The notes under the pieces are model-generated. The model made no database searches. It worked only from the letters and a program-made list of their open reading frames with translations, and was not told the DNA's origin. A stretch of DNA of 64,000 bases from Mesorhizobium sp. YC-39. GTDB lineage: Bacteria > Pseudomonadota > Alphaproteobacteria > Rhizobiales > Rhizobiaceae. The position numbers were made by a program, and so were the translations under genes. The stretch lies in the NCBI RefSeq assembly GCF_025753795.1, contig NZ_JAOWPS010000001.1, positions 1,178,001 to 1,242,000 on the forward strand, read 5' to 3'. Of this stretch, positions 19,373-27,991 are shown one piece after another (position 1 is the first letter of the stretch; every line of letters begins with the position of its first letter).

Positions 19373-20095
19373 ATGTTCATGAAGCATGTCATTCGACTCG
19401 CATTGTTTGCCACGTTACTGGCCTCGCTGGAGGCCAGGGCCGAGACGTTGCCACTGCCGGCAAATCTCATCGGGGCGGCTTCCGATGCCGGTGAAACGCT
19501 CCTGATCGAGGCCGACGCCCGGGAAGCCTATTTTCCGCTGGCCATAAATTTCGTCACCCAGAAGAACCAAGCTTTTTGTGGGGTGGCCAGCAGTGTCATG
19601 GTTCTGAATGCCATTGGCGTTCCAGCCCCACCAGTGCCCGAGTATGACCCCTACAGCACCTTCACTCAGGACAATCTTCTGAATGCCCGCAGCGAGCAGG
19701 TCATTCCGGTTGAGACAATCAAGAAGCAGGGCATGACCCTGGATGAATTGGGTGGCCTTCTTGCGTTGCAGCCCGTGCAGGTTGAAGTGCGACATGCTGC
19801 TGACAGCAGCCTGGACACCTTCCGCAAGGAAGCCCGAAGCTATCTCGCGACCAAAAGGCAGTTTGTCATCGCAAATTACTTGCGCAAAGCCATGGGCCAG
19901 GAAAAAGGTGGCCACATCTCACCCTTGGCCGCCTATGATGCCGAGACCGACCGTTTCCTCATCCTCGACGTTGCTCGGTACAAATATCCCCCCGTCTGGG
20001 TGACGACAGCCGACCTGTTTAACGCGATGAACACGCAAGACTCGGACAATGCCAACCGTACGCGGGGTTATGTTCTGATTGCTGCCAAGCCCTGA
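19373..20095 (+). CDS. Secreted phytochelatin-synthase-like cysteine peptidase
   Basis: A 240-residue papain-like protein of the phytochelatin synthase family. An N-terminal signal peptide (about 1-23, ending ARA before ETLPLP) predicts export. The catalytic triad is complete: Cys69 in NQAFCGVAS, His181 in GGHISPLAAY and Asp199 in LDVARYKYPPVW. Bacterial single-domain members mainly cleave glutathione to gamma-Glu-Cys and make little or no phytochelatin; a role in thiol or metal handling is inferred. AGGAG lies 8 bases upstream of the ATG at 19373. It stands alone between repeats, and its codon use is less GC-rich than the rha genes. Confidence 0.85.
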   Translation: MFMKHVIRLALFATLLASLEARAETLPLPANLIGAASDAGETLLIEADAREAYFPLAINFVTQKNQAFCGVASSVMVLNAIGVPAPPVPEYDPYSTFTQDNLLNARSEQVIPVETIKKQGMTLDELGGLLALQPVQVEVRHAADSSLDTFRKEARSYLATKRQFVIANYLRKAMGQEKGGHISPLAAYDAETDRFLILDVARYKYPPVWVTTADLFNAMNTQDSDNANRTRGYVLIAAKP

Positions 20096-20168
20096 TGGCG
20101 GCAGGTATTCGGGCCTGTCTTTGCGCCGGCGGTGCCGGCCATAGACTACTGAATTTCTTTCGGTCGAG

Positions 20169-20513
20169 TCAGATGACCAGCGTCAGGGTGGATGCCACCA
20201 GCATCAGCGCCGCAATGCCGACGAACAGGGCGTAGATACGGGGCCGGTCGAGCAGCAGCGCGTTGCCGGATATCCAGGCGGACGTTGCGCCGCCAAGCGC
20301 GAAAAGGAAGCCGTTGCGGTGGCCGAAAGTCATCGCCGCGGCCATCAGCCCGCCGATGATAAGTGCGCCGAACACGATGATCACGGCGACAGCGTATTTC
20401 TCGAAGTCGTTGCTGCCCACAGCAGGCCCCATCGTGTTCAACGTCGAAAAGTCGTCCGGGTCGAAGGGGTTGGTCGACCCATATTCGTCTTGGCCGGCAG
20501 GCTCTCGCATCAT
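20169..20513 (-). CDS. Hypothetical membrane protein, 114 aa
   Basis: The N-terminal 40 residues are polar (DEYGSTNPFDPDDFSTL), followed by three hydrophobic segments at about 42-64, 68-86 and 92-113 with short loops, so it is probably an inner-membrane protein with a cytoplasmic tail. GGAG lies 5 bases before the ATG at 20513. I do not recognise the family. It converges on the phytochelatin-synthase-like gene and lies in the repeat-rich stretch, so it may be lineage-specific. Confidence 0.6.
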   Translation of the reverse strand: MMREPAGQDEYGSTNPFDPDDFSTLNTMGPAVGSNDFEKYAVAVIIVFGALIIGGLMAAAMTFGHRNGFLFALGGATSAWISGNALLLDRPRIYALFVGIAALMLVASTLTLVI

Positions 20514-20610
20514 TCGCTCTCCATATGGTGGCAACAAATCATCAAGCCTCGCCGAGCGCAACCGGTCGCGCGCCGAATGCGACCGGCACGGTGCTCAACA
20601 CCTTCTACCG

Positions 20611-20711
20611 CATCGGCCCGAAAATCGGAATCGATTTTCGGAAAGCACGATGCGTAGATTCAAGGTGTTAGAGCGTACTTTGTGCATCCAAGTGGACGCA
20701 TGTCGCTCTAA
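20611..20711. repeat. Composite palindromic dispersed repeat
   Basis: Two nested hairpins: CCGAAAATCG (20618-20627) with CGATTTTCGG (20632-20641) around a four-base loop, and TTAGAGCG (20668-20675) with CGCTCTAA (20704-20711). The order CATCGGCCCGAAAATCGG... AAAGCACGATGC... TTAGAGCG is one I recall from many intergenic regions of Mesorhizobium; copy number not checked. Confidence 0.75.
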
Positions 20712-20830
20712 CGTCGGCTTGACACCGTTTTCTGATCTGCGCCTCAATCGTACCGTTGCTCCAGGCGACTTGTCCCATCGGAATCGCCAGTCTGAGTGCT
20801 TCAGAATGCAGCGCATTCGTGGAAGAAAAA

Positions 20831-20873
20831 TGATGTCCGGAGCCGGATTCGAATCACCGACACGCGGATTTTC
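20831..20873 (-). pseudogene. Degenerate 3' half of a tRNA-Phe gene (possible old attachment-site scar)
   Basis: Read on the minus strand, this 43-base block starts at the anticodon position (GAAAATCCGCG), continues through GTGTCGGTG, the T-loop TTCGAATCC, and ends TCCGGACATCA at the place of the acceptor stem and CCA. I count about five differences from a typical rhizobial tRNA-Phe(GAA) recalled from memory, including TCA for CCA. The 5' half is absent, so it cannot be functional. The symbiosis islands of Mesorhizobium integrate into the 3' end of the phe-tRNA gene, which makes a residual attachment site one explanation; a decayed duplicate is another. Confidence 0.6.
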
Positions 20874-20955
20874 GCCACGAATTAGCGATATCTAATTCTT
20901 GATCCGCGTCATGTGTCGGCGACGAAGACGCGGGGCCAGAGACGGCGGGCGTGGC

Positions 20956-21339
20956 ATGACGATCAGGCTGATGGTTGGAAAGGCGGCCACAGGCGATATT
21001 GGCCGTGACATTTTGCGGATCAACCACGCCGACAGACCTCACGGCATCTCGCGTCATGACATCGTTTCAGTCGAGGTCAATGGCCGCAGCGCTATAGTTG
21101 CCATCCGAGGCAATGACGAGCCAGGCGTCGTCAACATCGACGTCGACGCCCGCGATGACTTGCGGGTCCTTCCTGGCGAAACCTATGAATTCGAACTCCG
21201 CCGCATCTGGTTCGGGAAGCTTCGGTGGTACTGGAACGCAACGGATCCTGCGACCCGCGTCCCCACACACATCGCGGTGGTCTCATTCATCCTCGGCGTC
21301 ATCGGGCTTGCGCTTGGTGTTTTGTCTGTGTGGTCGTAG
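20956..21339 (+). CDS. Hypothetical protein with C-terminal membrane anchor, 127 aa
   Basis: Residues 1 to about 90 are soluble and look beta-rich (DIVSVEVNGRSAIVAIRG, VVNIDVDARDDLRVLPGETY), and residues about 104-125 form one hydrophobic helix, so the bulk is probably anchored to the membrane by its C-terminus. I do not recognise the family. The ATG at 20956 was preferred over the upstream 20899 because the intervening residues are arginine-rich and non-conserved in character; the ribosome site is weak. It lies next to the tRNA fragment in the accessory stretch. Confidence 0.5.
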   Translation: MTIRLMVGKAATGDIGRDILRINHADRPHGISRHDIVSVEVNGRSAIVAIRGNDEPGVVNIDVDARDDLRVLPGETYEFELRRIWFGKLRWYWNATDPATRVPTHIAVVSFILGVIGLALGVLSVWS

Positions 21340-21404
21340 CTGGGCGAGCCCGTCGAACGTCGGCGCCGAGTGATCCGGCGTCCCAATTGATCTGGCCGCC
21401 GAAC

Positions 21405-21608
21405 CTACAACCCTTCCGCGCCAAAAAGCCCGTAAAGCAAAACCCCGTTACCCAACGCGAGGAGAATGCCAAATCGCTGGAGATGCCTGTCCTTTGGATC
21501 AGGCACGCTCGCCTGCGTTCGATATCGGTACTCATTCGTCGACGGCAGCGGGACGATAGTCACGGCATACAAAATTATCAGCACGCCAAGCCAGCTTAAG
21601 ATTACCAT
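21405..21608 (-). CDS. Small membrane protein, 67 aa
   Basis: Two hydrophobic segments, about residues 2-18 (VILSWLGVLIILYAVTI) and 47-63 (FGILLALGNGVLLYGLF), flank a short polar loop with PDPKDRHLQR. GGAGGGAG precedes the ATG at 21608 by about 6 bases, supporting this start over 21647. I do not recognise the family. It lies between a hypothetical protein and the LysR gene; a real small inner-membrane protein is plausible. Confidence 0.5.
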   Translation of the reverse strand: MVILSWLGVLIILYAVTIVPLPSTNEYRYRTQASVPDPKDRHLQRFGILLALGNGVLLYGLFGAEGL

Positions 21609-21672
21609 CTGGACTCCCTCCAGATAGGTACGAGGCAATTCAGCCAAAGTTTCGCATGGGAACCAAAGCTTA

Positions 21673-22539
21673 TTATGAACCCAAGGCCATTGAGCGGAGG
21701 CGATGCGCGAGATGATCGACGACCAGTGTGGCGCTGGCAGGGGACGTTTCGGACCGATGAAGACGAATCTCGGCTCCGGGCAGCGGCGGCATATGCCGGC
21801 CTGGATGTATGCTGCGTAAGCCAGGCGCGAGCATGCTGCCTTTGACGACGGTTATCGCCAGGCCTTGCTCAACGATGGCCTCTATGGCTGACAGGCTCTG
21901 ACTGACATAGGCCAATCGCCACGGCAGACCTGCCTTGTTGAGCGCCTCGACGGCCCAAGAGCGAAATAAGCAATCAGGATTCGATAGCGCTACAGGCAGA
22001 GGATCGAGCTCTTCCACAGCATGGCCGTCCGCTGCTGCCCAAATCGCCCTTTCGCGGCATATCAGATCGCCTTTGGTTGCACCTTCCGCATGCATGGCCA
22101 TGACCGCATCGAACGATGAGCCGAGCCTTTTCAGGAGCCGAGCGGTGAGGCCGATTTCCATTTCGACCTGCACAAGCGGAAATAGCTCAGCAATATCGGC
22201 GAGGAGGCGCGGCAGAACCTTGGTGCCATAATCTTCCATGACCCCGATGCGAACGCGCCCAGCCACTCTCTGATTGGAAACACGGGCAATCGCATGTTCA
22301 TTAAGGGCAAGAATGCGGCGTGCATCGATCAGAAAGCCGTCCCCGGCGACCGTGAGTTCAACGCGAGCAGTCGAGCGGCGGAACAACGCGACCTCGAGGC
22401 GCTCCTCAAGACGTCTCACCTGCAAGCTGACAGTGGCCTGCGTTCGGTTGAGCTGCGCGGCTGCCCGTGTGAACGAGAGGTGCTCGGCAACGGCGACAAA
22501 AGCCCGTAGAAGCTCTGGGTCGAGACTCGGGGTGCTCAT
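21673..22539 (-). CDS. LysR-family transcriptional regulator
   Basis: A 288-residue LTTR. The N-terminal winged HTH is clear (LLRAFVAVAEHLSFTRAA, NRTQATVSLQVRRLEERL), followed by the periplasmic-binding-like effector domain (GRVRIGVMEDYGTKVLP). It starts at 22539 and is divergent from the EamA transporter gene at 22633. By the usual LysR arrangement it probably controls that exporter. The effector is unknown. The 93-base gap holds both promoters; AACGTT-ATCAAGCTTATTGAGC contains a TCAA-x-TTGA symmetry that could be part of a LysR box, but this is weak. Confidence 0.9.
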   Translation of the reverse strand: MSTPSLDPELLRAFVAVAEHLSFTRAAAQLNRTQATVSLQVRRLEERLEVALFRRSTARVELTVAGDGFLIDARRILALNEHAIARVSNQRVAGRVRIGVMEDYGTKVLPRLLADIAELFPLVQVEMEIGLTARLLKRLGSSFDAVMAMHAEGATKGDLICRERAIWAAADGHAVEELDPLPVALSNPDCLFRSWAVEALNKAGLPWRLAYVSQSLSAIEAIVEQGLAITVVKGSMLAPGLRSIHPGRHMPPLPGAEIRLHRSETSPASATLVVDHLAHRLRSMALGS

Positions 22540-22632
22540 AACGGAACGTTATCAAGCTTATTGAGCTTATTCGATTCCTTTTAGCGCGCCGGCCCGCTAT
22601 CCCTGGCTTCGAGCCCACGAGGTCAGGCAGCA

Positions 22633-23586
22633 ATGGAAATTCTGGGAGTGCTGGCGGCGGTTCTCTCCAGTGCCCTTGGCGGCACCGCGGTCGGCGCAAC
22701 ACGATATCTCACAGGCACGCTCGATCCGCTCACCATCGGAGCCGTTCGATTCGGCGGTGGCTTTCTGGTCTTGGTCGCCGTGGCGCTTTGGCGACGAGAC
22801 AGGTGGCCGACGAAAAGCGACTGGCCCGGCGCCGCCGCCATGGGTCTGCTGTTCTTCGGCCTGTTTCCCGTGCTCTTCAATGGCGCTCTTATCTATACGA
22901 CAGCGGCGCGCGGAGCCTTGGCGCTATCGACACTGCCTTTGCTCACCATGATTGCAGGGGCTGTTCTAAGGGTTGAGCCGCCGACGATGCGCAAGATCGC
23001 CGGCGTCTTGATCGCAATGGCGGGAGTGGTGACCGCTCTCGGCATGAGCCTGACGTCTGCTCCCCAAGGCGCATGGCGCGGAGACCTCCTCATGATCGCG
23101 GCGGCATTCTGCATGGCGCTCTACAATGTCTGGTCCCGACCATTTCTGTCCCGCTCCGCGCCGATCTCGTTCGCGGCGTTTGGCATGGGCATCGGTGCAG
23201 TCTGCCTTTCGATCCTCGCGGCTTGGAATGGGGGCTTCGCGCAACTTGTTGTGCTCAGCGCACTCCAGTGGATTGCGAGCGGCTATCTGGCCATAGTTTG
23301 CGGGGCTTTCATCTTCTTCCTCTGGGCGTTCGCGCTTGGACGCGCAGCGCCGACACTGGTCGCCGTCTCTGTCGCCGTTAATCCAGTGACAGCATCAATC
23401 TTCGGCGTCGTCTTCCTGGGCGAACCGGTTAGCGCGAACCTGATCATCGGGCTCATGGCAGTCCTGGTCGGAATAGGAGTCGCATCAGGAGCAGTTGGGT
23501 GGCGTGGCCTTGTGATCCGACGATCAGCACACGCCGCAGCTGTAACCGGGAGCAACGCCGACCGAAGCGAACAGCGCCAGGAATAA
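22633..23586 (+). CDS. EamA/DMT-family exporter
   Basis: A 317-residue drug/metabolite transporter with about ten transmembrane helices arranged as two EamA repeats (about 1-140 and 150-290). Typical segments are ILGVLAAVLSSALGGTAVGA at the start and the end-of-repeat VAVNPVTASIFGVVFLGEP, with the last conserved proline-glycine region. Members export amino acids, metabolites or drugs from the cytoplasm by proton exchange; the substrate is unknown. It is divergent from a LysR gene that is its likely regulator. The C-terminal tail after residue 295 is polar and not conserved. Confidence 0.87.
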   Translation: MEILGVLAAVLSSALGGTAVGATRYLTGTLDPLTIGAVRFGGGFLVLVAVALWRRDRWPTKSDWPGAAAMGLLFFGLFPVLFNGALIYTTAARGALALSTLPLLTMIAGAVLRVEPPTMRKIAGVLIAMAGVVTALGMSLTSAPQGAWRGDLLMIAAAFCMALYNVWSRPFLSRSAPISFAAFGMGIGAVCLSILAAWNGGFAQLVVLSALQWIASGYLAIVCGAFIFFLWAFALGRAAPTLVAVSVAVNPVTASIFGVVFLGEPVSANLIIGLMAVLVGIGVASGAVGWRGLVIRRSAHAAAVTGSNADRSEQRQE

Positions 23587-23714
23587 GCCTTCACCGGGCC
23601 GCGGTGCACTCGCGGCCCGAAGCTGCCGGCCTGCTCTCGGCCCGAAGCGATCATTCCGGATGCCAATTTGCGTGAAGCGGTTCGCGTGCGGCGGGGTAGC
23701 CAAAGAAGGATGGT

Positions 23715-24914
23715 TCAGTCGAAGAAGCCCGCATCCTCTTCCCTGAGATGTTTCCCGGCTGCTTCAGCATCGATATCGAGGCCCAGCCCCGGCGCTTCCA
23801 GCAGGTCCACCATGCTGTCCTTCACGATCTGCGACGGCAGGCCAATTACGAGGTCCTCCCACCAGGGATCGGAGGCGCTGGGATATTCGAACGCCACGTA
23901 ATTGGCGGGCAAGGTGGCGCACACATTGATCAGCGCGCCGAGGCCTAGGAGACCGTTCGCGGTGCCGTGTGGCGCCATCAGGATCGAATGCATATAGGCG
24001 TGCTCGGCGACCCATTTGAGCTCGGCAATGCCGCCGACGTCAGCCGGATCGGGGCCGATGACGCGCACCGCCTGCGTCTCGATCAGCTCCTTGAAATTGT
24101 GCCGCAGGTAGATCTGCTCGCCGGTATGGATTGGCGTCGACGTGGAGGTGGTCAATTCCCGATACGCCTGCGGATTGACCCACGGCACATAGTCGCCGGT
24201 CAGCATGTCCTCCAGCCACATCAAATTGTACTTCTCGACCGCGCGAGCGAACTTGATAGCATCGGGCAGCATCCAACCTGGGCCGCAGTCGAGCGCTAGG
24301 CTGACCTTGTCGCCCAGCACTTCCTTCATCGCGGTCACGCAGTCGAGCATGTGGTTGAAACCGCGCTCGCTGATCATGCCCTGATCCATGGCGCCGTGAT
24401 AGCCTGCCTTCTTCTGCGTCACGCCGTAATGGAAGCCGTCGACGGTGTCCTTCATGTTGGAGTGGAACGAGATTCCTTGCTTGATCATGAAGAAGTTCTG
24501 CGGCTGCTCCATCATCCATTTGACGTCGGCGGCGTAGTCCTCCGGCCGGTCGCCCGTCCGTTTCTGGCGGATCGAGCCGTTATAGACGCGCACCTTGTCG
24601 CGCACCTTGCCGCCGAGCAGTTTGTAGGCCGGCACGCCTGCGGCCTTGCCGGCAATGTCCCACAGCGCATGCTCGATAGCGCTAACCGCCGCGCCATAGG
24701 GCTTGAAGGAGCCGCGTTGGCGGATATTCAGCATCACGCGCTCGACGTCCGTCGGGTCCTCGCCGAGCAGCGCCTCGCGGAAATGCAGCACAAAGGGCTT
24801 GAGATAGGTCTTGGTGAACTCGACCTCGCCCAAACCATAGAGGCCCTCGTCGGTAACGATGCGGACGATGGGGTGTTTGCCGATAACGGCACAGCGCAGG
24901 TCGGTGATCTTCAT
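23715..24914 (-). CDS. Enolase-superfamily sugar-acid dehydratase or isomerase (mandelate racemase group), enzyme A
   Basis: A 399-residue enolase-superfamily protein. The N-terminal capping domain (MKITDLRCAVIG) leads to a barrel with Mg2+ ligands ending strands 3, 4 and 5: Asp in SLALDCGPGW, Glu in MWLEDML and Glu in HTGEQIYLRHN. The acid/base His is in MAPHGTANG (strand 7) with Asp in IGPDPADVGG (strand 6). The strand-2 position reads FFMIKQG. The C-terminal WWEDLVIGLP...VKD motif is shared with enzyme B (25353-26711), suggesting recent common origin. Reaction: abstraction of the alpha-proton of a carboxylate, then dehydration or epimerisation. The substrate is not predictable. It is the last gene of the minus-strand group under the GntR at 27992. 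Confidence 0.85.
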   Translation of the reverse strand: MKITDLRCAVIGKHPIVRIVTDEGLYGLGEVEFTKTYLKPFVLHFREALLGEDPTDVERVMLNIRQRGSFKPYGAAVSAIEHALWDIAGKAAGVPAYKLLGGKVRDKVRVYNGSIRQKRTGDRPEDYAADVKWMMEQPQNFFMIKQGISFHSNMKDTVDGFHYGVTQKKAGYHGAMDQGMISERGFNHMLDCVTAMKEVLGDKVSLALDCGPGWMLPDAIKFARAVEKYNLMWLEDMLTGDYVPWVNPQAYRELTTSTSTPIHTGEQIYLRHNFKELIETQAVRVIGPDPADVGGIAELKWVAEHAYMHSILMAPHGTANGLLGLGALINVCATLPANYVAFEYPSASDPWWEDLVIGLPSQIVKDSMVDLLEAPGLGLDIDAEAAGKHLREEDAGFFD

Positions 24915-24923
24915 GGCGCAGTC

Positions 24924-25250
24924 CTATTTCACAGACGAGAAAGCTGTCGGCGTGAGCAGCTGGCTGCTGATATTGGCAATGATCTGCCCGTCGCGCTCAG
25001 ACTCGTCCCGGGCCCTGTGCCATGCCGGATCGGTGACGAAAGCCGCCCATTTCGCCTCACGCTCGGCCAGCGATTCCCAGGCGAGGAAATAGGTGAGGCG
25101 ATTGCTGTTTTCGCCGATCGCCGTGGTGAAAAACCCGGCTTGGCGGATGCCATGCCTCTCCCAGATGGCCAGCGTTTGGTCGGAAAAGCGCTTGAGCAAA
25201 GCCGGCAGCCTGCCCGGCAGGCAGTCATAGATACGCAGTTCGTAGATCAT
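24924..25250 (-). CDS. NIPSNAP-family protein
   Basis: A 108-residue alpha/beta barrel-type small protein with the NIPSNAP start MIYELRIYDCLPGRLPALL, the mid segment RLTYFLAWESLAEREAKW and the pattern FVTDPAWHRARDESE. Such ferredoxin-like-fold proteins occur beside sugar-acid and mandelate-racemase-type genes; the biochemical function is unknown. It lies 10 bases upstream of enzyme A on the same strand and is presumably co-transcribed with it. A 102-base gap with a palindromic hairpin separates it from enzyme B. Confidence 0.85.
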   Translation of the reverse strand: MIYELRIYDCLPGRLPALLKRFSDQTLAIWERHGIRQAGFFTTAIGENSNRLTYFLAWESLAEREAKWAAFVTDPAWHRARDESERDGQIIANISSQLLTPTAFSSVK

Positions 25251-25272
25251 GGTTTCGTCCGTTCTTTCTTCG

Positions 25273-25290
25273 CCTCTCCCTTGGGAGAGG
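25273..25290. repeat. Short palindromic repeat hairpin
   Basis: CCTCTCCC-TT-GGGAGAGG is a perfect 8-bp stem. With the downstream GAATGAGGGAAGGGG (25331-25345) it resembles a shortened copy of the repeat at 17683-17735. It lies between enzyme B and the NIPSNAP gene on the same strand and could process or partly terminate that transcript. Confidence 0.6.
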
Positions 25291-25352
25291 TCGACACGAA
25301 TGGTCGGTCGTTGGCCCTGTGAGCCTAGGGGAATGAGGGAAGGGGGTCTGGG

Positions 25353-26711
25353 CTAACTCCAGGTCCGGTCCCAGCTATATTCATTGTCCCAATGCTCGGT
25401 GGATTGCCATATCCCCGTGACACCCGGCTGCAGATGCTGCGCGATCACCTCGTCGACGACATCGTCGATCCCCAGACCCGACTTGTCCGGAACGGTGATG
25501 AAGCCGTCCTTCACAAGCGGTCTGGGAAGGCCGGTGACGATATCGTCCCACCAGTCGACATCGGCGGAGTGGTATTCGAGCGCCATGAAGTTTTCGGTTG
25601 CGGTCGCGACATGTGCGGCAGCCATTGCCGCGATCGGACTTTCGGCCATGTGGATCGCCATGGCGACCCCATGGTCCTGCGCCATGTCGCCGATCTTCTT
25701 GGTCTCGAGGATGCCGCCGCTGGTGAGCAGGTCCGGGTGGATAACGGAGAGGCCGCCGCTCTTGAGCAGAGGCTCGAAGCCCTCTTTGAGATAGATGTCC
25801 TCACCGGTGCAGATCGGCACCGTGGTCGACTCCTGCAGCCGTCGATACTGTTCGGTGTACTGCCACGGGATCACATCCTCGAGCCAGGCCGGAACGTATT
25901 TCTCGATACGACGCGACAGGCGTATGCCGTCCTGCAGCGAGATGTGGCCGACATGGTCGATGGCGAGCGGGATCTCGTATCCGATCACCTCGCGAACCTC
26001 GTGGATATACTGCTCGAGCAGGTCGATCCCCTTTTCGGTGAAATGCAGGCCCGTGAACGGGTGCTGCACGTTCTGCGCATCGTAGGCGAGATTGCGTGCC
26101 TTGCGCTCCTCGAGCGCGCCGCCACGGCCGCGTGGATTGGCGTGAAACCCTTCGAGCGCGCCGGCGGGCGCGGCCACGGCGCCCGGGACATGGGCGATCT
26201 GCATCAAGCCCAGGTCCATCTTGAGGAAGGTGAAACCGCGGTTCATGCGCTCCTTGAGACGCTTTCCGGTTTCGGTGCCGCTCGGTTTCTCGGCATCGGT
26301 ATCGCAATAGACGCGCACGTGATCGCGAAACTTGCCGCCGAGCATCTGGTAGATGGGGACGCCATAGGCCTTGCCGGCGAGATCCCACAGCGCGATTTCG
26401 ACCGCCGAGACGCCGCCGCCTTGCCGGCCGTGCCCGCCGAATTGCTTGATGCGGCGAAACAGGCGATCGATGTCGCAAGGGTTCTCGCCAAGCAGCCGGC
26501 TTTTCAGCATCAATGCATAGGTGGCGCTGGCGCCGTCGCGCACCTCGCCAAGCCCCACGATGCCCTGATTGGTGTAAATCTTGAGCAGCGCTGAGGTGAA
26601 TGGCGCGCCGACGATTTCGGCGACCCGCATGTCGATGATGCGAAGGTCGGACGGCTTGGAGTTCGTGTTCACCCGATTGAGCGCCTCGTCGGCTCCACCC
26701 GTCTTTGGCAT
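25353..26711 (-). CDS. Enolase-superfamily sugar-acid enzyme B, with an internal insertion
   Basis: A 452-residue mandelate racemase-group protein, longer than the usual 370-400. The catalytic frame is complete: strand 2 KMD in FTFLKMDLG, Mg2+ ligands Asp in AIDHVGH, Glu in WLEDVIP and Glu in [11 protein letters not shown], then Asp in HPDLLTSGG and His in AIHMAESP. The extra length comes from about 20 residues before [10 protein letters not shown] and a roughly 50-residue stretch after strand 2 (from about [13 protein letters not shown] to HFTEKGID). The C-terminal [10 protein letters not shown]...VKD motif matches enzyme A. It probably acts on a related acid sugar; the exact reaction is unknown. 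Confidence 0.83.
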   Translation of the reverse strand: MPKTGGADEALNRVNTNSKPSDLRIIDMRVAEIVGAPFTSALLKIYTNQGIVGLGEVRDGASATYALMLKSRLLGENPCDIDRLFRRIKQFGGHGRQGGGVSAVEIALWDLAGKAYGVPIYQMLGGKFRDHVRVYCDTDAEKPSGTETGKRLKERMNRGFTFLKMDLGLMQIAHVPGAVAAPAGALEGFHANPRGRGGALEERKARNLAYDAQNVQHPFTGLHFTEKGIDLLEQYIHEVREVIGYEIPLAIDHVGHISLQDGIRLSRRIEKYVPAWLEDVIPWQYTEQYRRLQESTTVPICTGEDIYLKEGFEPLLKSGGLSVIHPDLLTSGGILETKKIGDMAQDHGVAMAIHMAESPIAAMAAAHVATATENFMALEYHSADVDWWDDIVTGLPRPLVKDGFITVPDKSGLGIDDVVDEVIAQHLQPGVTGIWQSTEHWDNEYSWDRTWS

Positions 26712-26774
26712 GACTTATCCTCGTTCTAGTCGGCGCGGCCTGTCGCCCGCACGCTGGGCCGGCATAAAGCGTTG

Positions 26775-27941
26775 CTAGCCCAGCTCAATCTCGTGGGCCT
26801 GCAGGTAGTCGCGGTTCATCTCAACACCGAGACCAGGTTTCGACGTCAGCTTGAGGCTGCCGTTCGAAACGTCGAGCGGTCTGTCGATGAGGTGATCGTA
26901 TTTGCCCAGGTTCCACTCCGACGTTTCGAGCTTGTAGAAGTTGGGAACGGTCATCATCACCTGCGCTCCCGCAACCACGTTGATCGGCCCCGCGGCGTCA
27001 TGCGGCGAGACCGGGATGTAGTAGGCTTCGCATAGGGCGGAAATCTTCTTGAGTTCGGTAATGCCGCCGGTCCAGGTGACGTCAGGCATGATGTAGTCAG
27101 CGAGCTTGTTCTCGAGCACCGGCACGAAATCCCACTTCGTGTGGCCGCGCTCGCCCCACGAGATAGCGGCACTGACCTTCTCGCGCACCTGCTTGAGGGC
27201 ATTGAGGCTCTCGGGCGGGCAAGGCTCCTCAAACCAGTCAATCTGGCCGGCTTCCTCGAGGCTCCGACAGAGGCGAATGGCGGTGGGAACGTCGAAGCGG
27301 CCATGCGCATCGATGAGAATGTCGACGTCGGGGCCCGCTGTTTCGCGGATCAGCGCCGTGAGTTCGGCCGCCTTGCGCTCGTCCTTGCGGGTCATGCTGC
27401 CATCGAGGTAGCCGTCCCGCTGTTCGCGGGACAGGCCATCGGCGGTGTGGCCCTGGTGGGGGAAAGGATCAAACTTGAGCGCAGTGTGTCCGGACTCGAC
27501 GATGTCGCGAATTTCGCGGACCACAGCCTCCTTACTGGTAAATTTGGCCTGGTTGGGATGGGTATAGAGCGCGATTTCATCGCGCACCGGTCCGCCCAGC
27601 AGCTCGTAAATCGGCTTACCAAGGACTTTGCCCCGGATGTCCCAGAGGGCGATATCGATGGCGCTCACGCATTCGACGGCGGCGCCGCGGCTGCCCATGT
27701 AGGTGAAGCTGCGGAAAATCTTGTGCCACAGATGCTCGATCCGCGCTGGATCCTCGCCGGTCACGGCGACACCGATCTGCCGAAGGATCGTGCAGAGGGC
27801 GCGGTTGGCGAGCCTGGTAGTGGTTGTGATCTCTCCCCAGCCACTCACCCCCTCATCGGTCGTCACTTCGACAAACAGGTACTCTCCCCAATAAGAAGCA
27901 TCGGATTTGATCAGCCACGGCCGAACGCTCGTGATTTTCAT
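26775..27941 (-). CDS. Enolase-superfamily sugar-acid dehydratase C
   Basis: A 388-residue mandelate racemase-group enzyme. Strand-2 bases are in LKFDPFP, the Mg2+ ligands in LIDAHGRF (Asp), WFEEPCPPE (Glu) and SWGERGHTKWD (Glu), and the acid/base pair in IMPDVTWTGG (Asp) and VSPHDAAGP (His). The PHDAAGP pattern and N-terminal MKITSVRPWLIKS resemble galactonate-dehydratase-like proteins, but substrate assignment is uncertain. It lies 50 bases downstream of the GntR gene and heads the minus-strand group C-B-NIPSNAP-A, which is divergent from an ABC importer and probably co-regulated with it. Confidence 0.85.
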   Translation of the reverse strand: MKITSVRPWLIKSDASYWGEYLFVEVTTDEGVSGWGEITTTTRLANRALCTILRQIGVAVTGEDPARIEHLWHKIFRSFTYMGSRGAAVECVSAIDIALWDIRGKVLGKPIYELLGGPVRDEIALYTHPNQAKFTSKEAVVREIRDIVESGHTALKFDPFPHQGHTADGLSREQRDGYLDGSMTRKDERKAAELTALIRETAGPDVDILIDAHGRFDVPTAIRLCRSLEEAGQIDWFEEPCPPESLNALKQVREKVSAAISWGERGHTKWDFVPVLENKLADYIMPDVTWTGGITELKKISALCEAYYIPVSPHDAAGPINVVAGAQVMMTVPNFYKLETSEWNLGKYDHLIDRPLDVSNGSLKLTSKPGLGVEMNRDYLQAHEIELG

Positions 27942-27991
27942 CTCAACTACCTCTATCTGATGGTCAGGCTAACGATGTTCCAGATTGGATT

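Larger units (their letters stand above)
20514..20955. other. Gene-poor 440-base interval with repeats and a tRNA fragment
   Basis: No convincing coding region. It contains a palindromic dispersed repeat (20611-20711) and a degenerate tRNA-Phe 3' half (20831-20873), both listed separately. Open frames crossing it lack coding character. Confidence 0.6.
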
